Shown: positions 27,670-32,075 of the stretch, piece by piece
Layout: the number at the start of each line of letters is the position of its first letter
Position numbering within the stretch: the first letter of the stretch is position 1
From: Chloroflexota bacterium
GTDB taxonomy: Bacteria > Chloroflexota > Anaerolineae > Caldilineales > Caldilineaceae
Direction of reading: 5' to 3'
NCBI GenBank assembly: GCA_030058085.1
Contig: JASGTU010000100.1
Span: 1 to 32,075, forward strand
Length of the DNA: 32,075 bases
Translations under genes and position numbers: made by a program
The notes under the pieces: generated by a model
What the model was told of the DNA's origin: nothing
Database searches by the model: none
The model's input: the letters and a program-made list of their open reading frames with translations, nothing else

Positions 27670-27706
27670 ACCTTCCAGGAGGCTGCGAGCTTCCTGGAAG
27701 GTTTTT
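27670..27706 (+). terminator. Rho-independent terminator after the M24 peptidase gene
   Basis: An 11-bp stem (27670-27680 with 27692-27702), a G-U wobble, three more pairs and a three-base loop, followed by five T. The stop codon of the convergent minus gene starts one base after the T tract. It is a close relative of the hairpin at 287-324. Confidence 0.88.
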
Positions 27707-27707
27707 C

Positions 27708-28679
27708 TTAGGCAACGCGGCTGCGCTCGTAGCGGATCACGTCGTCGAGGATGTCGGCCAGGGTTTTGCGCGGCTGCCAGCCAACCGCGGCGTGAAGCTT
27801 GCCCGTGTCGGGCACACGGCGGCGCATGTCCTCGAAGCCGGGCGCATAGGCTTCGCTGTAGGGGATGCGCTGGATCGACGACCGCGAGCCCGTTTGGGCG
27901 AGCACGGCTTGGGCGAGTTGGTTGATGGTGACTTCTTCGCGGCTGCCGATGTTGTAGATTTCGCCCGCGGTCTCGCCGGGCAGATCGAGCAGCGCTTGCA
28001 CGGCGATCGCCGTGTCGTCGACGTGGCAGAAACAGCGCGACTGTTTGCCGTCGCCGAAGACCGTGATGGGCTGTTCTTCCAGGGCTTGGCGTACGAAGCG
28101 CGGCACGACCATGCCGTAGCGGCCGGTTTGGCCGGGGCCGACGGTGTTGAAGAAGCGCATGACGGTCACGGGTAGCTGGTACTCGCGGAAGGCGGCGAGG
28201 CCGAGGAACTCGTCCAGCAGCTTGCTCGCCGCGTAGGACCAGCGGCTGCGACTGGACGGGCCGAGCAGGAGGTCGTCCTCTTCGTTGAAGGGGATCTTGA
28301 CGCCCTTGCCGTAGACTTCGCTGGTGGAGGCAATCAGCGTGCGGCAACGATAGCGCCGCGCGGCGTTGAGCACGGCATGCGTGCCCAGGACATTGGTTTC
28401 GATGGTTTCTGTGGGGCGCTCCACAACTAACTGCACGCCGACCGCGGCAGCCAGGTGTACAATGGCGTCGGCCTGGCTTGCCAGCCTGTCCAGGACCAGC
28501 GCGTTGCCGAGGTCGTCGATGGCGAAGGAGAAACGCGGGTTGGCGGTGAGGGCGCGGATGTTCTCGAAACTGCCCGTGCTTAGGTTGTCGAGGACTGCGA
28601 CCGTGTCCCCGCGCTCCAGCAGTTTGCGGGCGAGATGGCTGCCGATGAAGCCGGCGCCGCCGGTGATGAGTACGTGCAT
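27708..28679 (-). CDS. NAD-dependent nucleotide-sugar epimerase/dehydratase
   Basis: A 323-residue extended SDR enzyme acting on a nucleotide-linked sugar. The NAD motif is GGAGFIGS. The catalytic triad sits in ASTSEVYG and in YAASK, the Tyr-Lys pair. The blocks RFFNTVGPGQTGRYGMVVPRF and SRCFCHVDD, and the C-terminal YNIGSREEVTINQLA, resemble UDP-glucose 4-epimerase, UDP-glucuronate decarboxylase and related branches, which cannot be told apart here. The ATG at 28679 has AAGG 7 bp upstream. A TATAAT box lies about 75 bp upstream. It is a second sugar epimerase in addition to galE, likely for envelope or capsule sugars. Confidence 0.9.
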   Translation of the reverse strand: MHVLITGGAGFIGSHLARKLLERGDTVAVLDNLSTGSFENIRALTANPRFSFAIDDLGNALVLDRLASQADAIVHLAAAVGVQLVVERPTETIETNVLGTHAVLNAARRYRCRTLIASTSEVYGKGVKIPFNEEDDLLLGPSSRSRWSYAASKLLDEFLGLAAFREYQLPVTVMRFFNTVGPGQTGRYGMVVPRFVRQALEEQPITVFGDGKQSRCFCHVDDTAIAVQALLDLPGETAGEIYNIGSREEVTINQLAQAVLAQTGSRSSIQRIPYSEAYAPGFEDMRRRVPDTGKLHAAVGWQPRKTLADILDDVIRYERSRVA

Positions 28680-28753
28680 GGTGCGGCCTTGTCTGCGTGG
28701 GGATCAGTGTCCTTGATGGGGCGAGCGGCATGGTTCCGCCGGCCAATGTCGCC

Positions 28754-28759
28754 ATTATA
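28754..28759 (-). promoter_or_regulatory. -10 box of the nucleotide-sugar epimerase gene
   Basis: A perfect TATAAT on the minus strand, 75 bp upstream of the epimerase ATG. The best -35 candidate 17 bp upstream (TTCCCG) is poor, so this promoter may need an activator. Confidence 0.4.
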
Positions 28760-28903
28760 CCCCTGAGGCGGTACAGCGGGAAAGAACGTGCGCGGACCGG
28801 GAGCCGAGCGCGTACGGCAACGGCTTCGTGTAATTCGTGGCGTGAATCGCTGCTTGCCAACGTCCCCGGATAGCGCCGGATGTTTGACGCCCATCGGGGC
28901 CAA

Positions 28904-30151
28904 ATGTACAATGGCATGGCTATGAATCCGCATGAGTCGCGTATTGAGGTGCTCCTAGAACAGACCGACGACGGCTATTTCAGCCGCGTACGGCATTCGC
29001 CGGTCGGCCCGGCGGCGGCGCGCTTCGCGTTCTCTGTGACGCGACGCGAACTGGATGCGCTCTACCTGGCGCTGGATGCGGCGCACAGCGCGGGCGAGGA
29101 AGACCGGCAACGGCTTGCAGCGCAGCTTGAAGGGTGGGGCGTGCGATTGTTCAATGCGCTCTTTGCCGATGACGTGTTGGACTGCCTGCGCGCCAGCCAG
29201 CGCATGGCCTTCGAGGCCCAGAGCAGTCTGCGCATTCAGTTGGACCTGTCGGCTGTGCCCGAGGTGCAATACCTGCCGTGGGAAGTGCTGTACGACACGG
29301 AGCGAGGCGAATATCTGAGTTTGTCGCTGCATTCGCCGATGGCGCGCTATGCCGGACTGATGCACCAACTGCTGCCGGCGCAGGTGTCCGGCCCGCTGCG
29401 CGCGCTGGTGGCGATCGCCAGCCCAGCCGCTTACCCGGCGCTAGATGTGCAGCGCGAATGGCTGGGGCTGCTAGACGAGATCGACCACCTGGGCCGTGAG
29501 AAGAAGCTGTATGTGGAGTGGCTGCAAAAGCCGACCCTGTTCGATCTGCAGCGGCGGTTGCGCCAGGGCGAATACCACATCCTGCACTTCATTGGGCACA
29601 GCGGCTTCGATGAGCAGACCGGCGAGGGTCAGCTGATCTTCGAGGACGAGATTGGCCGCAGCCGCGCCGTGAGCGGGCAACACCTGGGCGCGATGCTGCG
29701 CGACCATTTCCCGCTGCGGCTGGCTGTGCTGACGAACAGCGCCGGCGGATACGTACGCGGCGAGGGACGCGCGCTGTTGCATGTGGCGCAGAGCTTGGTG
29801 CAGCGTAGCGTGGGCGCGGCGCTGGCAACTCGTTTCCCTTTGCCGCGCGAGGCGCAACTGCGCTTCATGGCGCGATTCTATGATGAGATCGCGGCGATGA
29901 AGCCCGTGGACGAGGCTGTGTTGCAGGCGCGGCTGGCGCTGCGCGAGGAAGTCATCTGGTGGAGTGCGCCCACACTGAAAACACGAGTTGCAGACGGGCA
30001 ACTCTTCGATGACGGCACGCTCGGCGAGGAGCCGCTGCCCGCGTCGGTGGAACACAGCATCGCCGCGCGCCTCAACAGCCTGCGCATCCGCACGGCCAAT
30101 CTGGATACCATGGCGCGGTGGGGCACGGAATTACCTGGACCAAAACAATAA
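28904..30151 (+). CDS. CHAT-domain protein without catalytic cysteine (pseudoprotease)
   Basis: A protein of about 415 residues. The N-terminal 120 residues are a helical region of unknown type. The CHAT (caspase HetF associated with TPRs) domain follows: VQYLPWEVLYD, then HFIGHSGF with the catalytic His (codon 29597-29599), then a GQLIFEDEIGRSRAVSGQHLGAMLRD block, then AVLTNSAGGY where VVLNSCEGA is usual. The Cys position is Ser (codon 29738-29740). The only Cys in the protein lies far away in the N-terminal half, so a normal Cys-His protease is not possible. No TPR repeats are present. Start uncertain: ATG codons at 28880, 28904, 28916 and 28922 are all in frame; 28904 has GGGG four bases upstream. 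It ends 24 bp before gnd. Confidence 0.82.
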   Translation: MYNGMAMNPHESRIEVLLEQTDDGYFSRVRHSPVGPAAARFAFSVTRRELDALYLALDAAHSAGEEDRQRLAAQLEGWGVRLFNALFADDVLDCLRASQRMAFEAQSSLRIQLDLSAVPEVQYLPWEVLYDTERGEYLSLSLHSPMARYAGLMHQLLPAQVSGPLRALVAIASPAAYPALDVQREWLGLLDEIDHLGREKKLYVEWLQKPTLFDLQRRLRQGEYHILHFIGHSGFDEQTGEGQLIFEDEIGRSRAVSGQHLGAMLRDHFPLRLAVLTNSAGGYVRGEGRALLHVAQSLVQRSVGAALATRFPLPREAQLRFMARFYDEIAAMKPVDEAVLQARLALREEVIWWSAPTLKTRVADGQLFDDGTLGEEPLPASVEHSIAARLNSLRIRTANLDTMARWGTELPGPKQ

Positions 30152-30175
30152 CATCGACCTGAAAGGGCAAGGCGC

Positions 30176-31587
<1,412 letters not shown>

Positions 31588-31591
<4 letters not shown>

Positions 31592-32075
31592 TCGCCGCCA
31601 TGAATCGGTCGTGGCTGCTGGCTTTTTTCGCTATCCTGGTCGCGGGGGGCAGTTGGCTATGGGCCAGCCGCGTGCCGCTCAGCGCGCAGCCGGGCAACCT
31701 GCGCCCGGAACCGGCTATCGGCTACCCGGCGCCGGACTTCAGGCTGGACACGCTGGACGGCGACCGGTTTCAACTCAGCGCGGTGCGCGGCACGCCGGTA
31801 GTGCTCAACTTCTGGGCGACGTGGTGCGGCCCGTGCCAGCGTGAGCTGCCGGCGCTGCAAAATGCGGCGGAGGTCTACGCCGGAGAAGTGCTGATCGTGG
31901 GCGTGGATCAGGGCGAGGAGGCCGCCATCGTGCAGGCGTATGTGGACAAACTCGGCCTGACCTTCCCCATGCCGCTGGATAAAGAGATGGAGGCGGGGAC
32001 GCTCTTCAACGTCAAAGGCATGCCTACCACCTACTTCATCGACGGCGACGGCGTGATCCGCCACATCTGGACGGG
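31588..32075 (+). CDS. TlpA/ResA-like membrane-anchored thiol-disulfide oxidoreductase, 3' end outside
   Basis: The first 162 residues of a thioredoxin-fold protein of the AhpC/TSA-redoxin type. An N-terminal helix (about residues 8-26) anchors it or serves as a signal peptide. The domain starts at about 44 ([15 protein letters not shown]), with the active site WCGPC (Cys80, Cys83) and the cis-Pro in GMPTTYFID. ResA/TlpA-type proteins act outside the membrane and keep haem-binding cysteines of cytochrome c reduced, or support other disulfide exchange. This may link to the multihaem cytochrome at 17994, but the genes are 12 kb apart. The ATG at 31588 overlaps the gnd stop (ATGA); ATG 31600 is an alternative. 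The right end is cut by the window. Confidence 0.92.

Noticed and set aside
27631-28917. 428-codon open frame on - overlapping the nucleotide-sugar epimerase
   Set aside because: It is another frame of the epimerase gene on the same strand; the epimerase frame has all catalytic motifs and a good start.
28904-30151. CHAT protein as an active caspase-like defence protease
   Set aside because: The domain has no cysteine, there are no TPR repeats, and no CRISPR or gasdermin-like partner is nearby.

Overview
The window is about 32 kb of GC-rich bacterial chromosome, densely coded on both strands. I see no rRNA, tRNA, phage, transposase or CRISPR array. The gene set suggests an environmental, respiring heterotroph, and a member of the Chloroflexota (Anaerolineae/Caldilineae type) is my best guess. 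The pointers are a DPPR-synthase-like prenyltransferase, an AP/EE-rich lipoprotein linker after the lipobox, two GH4 glycosidases and a GT-C-like membrane protein with a C-terminal jelly-roll-like domain. That placement is inference from gene style, because there is no marker gene here.

Layout. Positions 1-7.2 kb: the end of a prenyltransferase gene on +, then a minus-strand block with a PHP/AlbA_2 fusion protein, Lon protease, a TIM-barrel sugar isomerase-like protein and a zinc sugar-alcohol dehydrogenase. The last two look like one catabolic operon. Positions 7.4-11.5 kb (+): a GT-C-like membrane protein and a P1B-type metal ATPase whose membrane motif is CSC, not CPC. Positions 12.0-21.2 kb (+): a peptide/oligosaccharide-type ABC importer in the order ATPase D, lipoprotein, permease B, permease C, multiheme cytochrome c, ATPase F, small membrane protein. 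The tight spacing of the last four makes the cytochrome part of the transporter operon. Positions 21.4-25.9 kb (+): galactoside use, with two GH4 alpha-galactosidase-like enzymes around an ICMT-family methyltransferase, then galE. Positions 25.9-28.7 kb: a 58-residue membrane protein (-) with a clear promoter and a CRP/FNR-like palindrome, an M24 peptidase (+) and a nucleotide-sugar epimerase (-). Positions 28.9-32.1 kb (+): a CHAT-domain protein that lacks the catalytic cysteine, 6-phosphogluconate dehydrogenase, and a TlpA/ResA-like thioredoxin cut by the window end.

How the genes fit together. Much of the window concerns carbohydrate scavenging and oxidation: import, glycoside cleavage, sugar dehydrogenation, the Leloir epimerase and the oxidative pentose phosphate step. 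The most unusual arrangements are the six-haem-site cytochrome inside an ABC importer operon, the cysteine-less CHAT protein next to gnd, the CSC P-type ATPase, the PHP-AlbA_2 fusion behind its own promoter/operator, and a family of related intergenic hairpins that shows a compensatory base-pair change.
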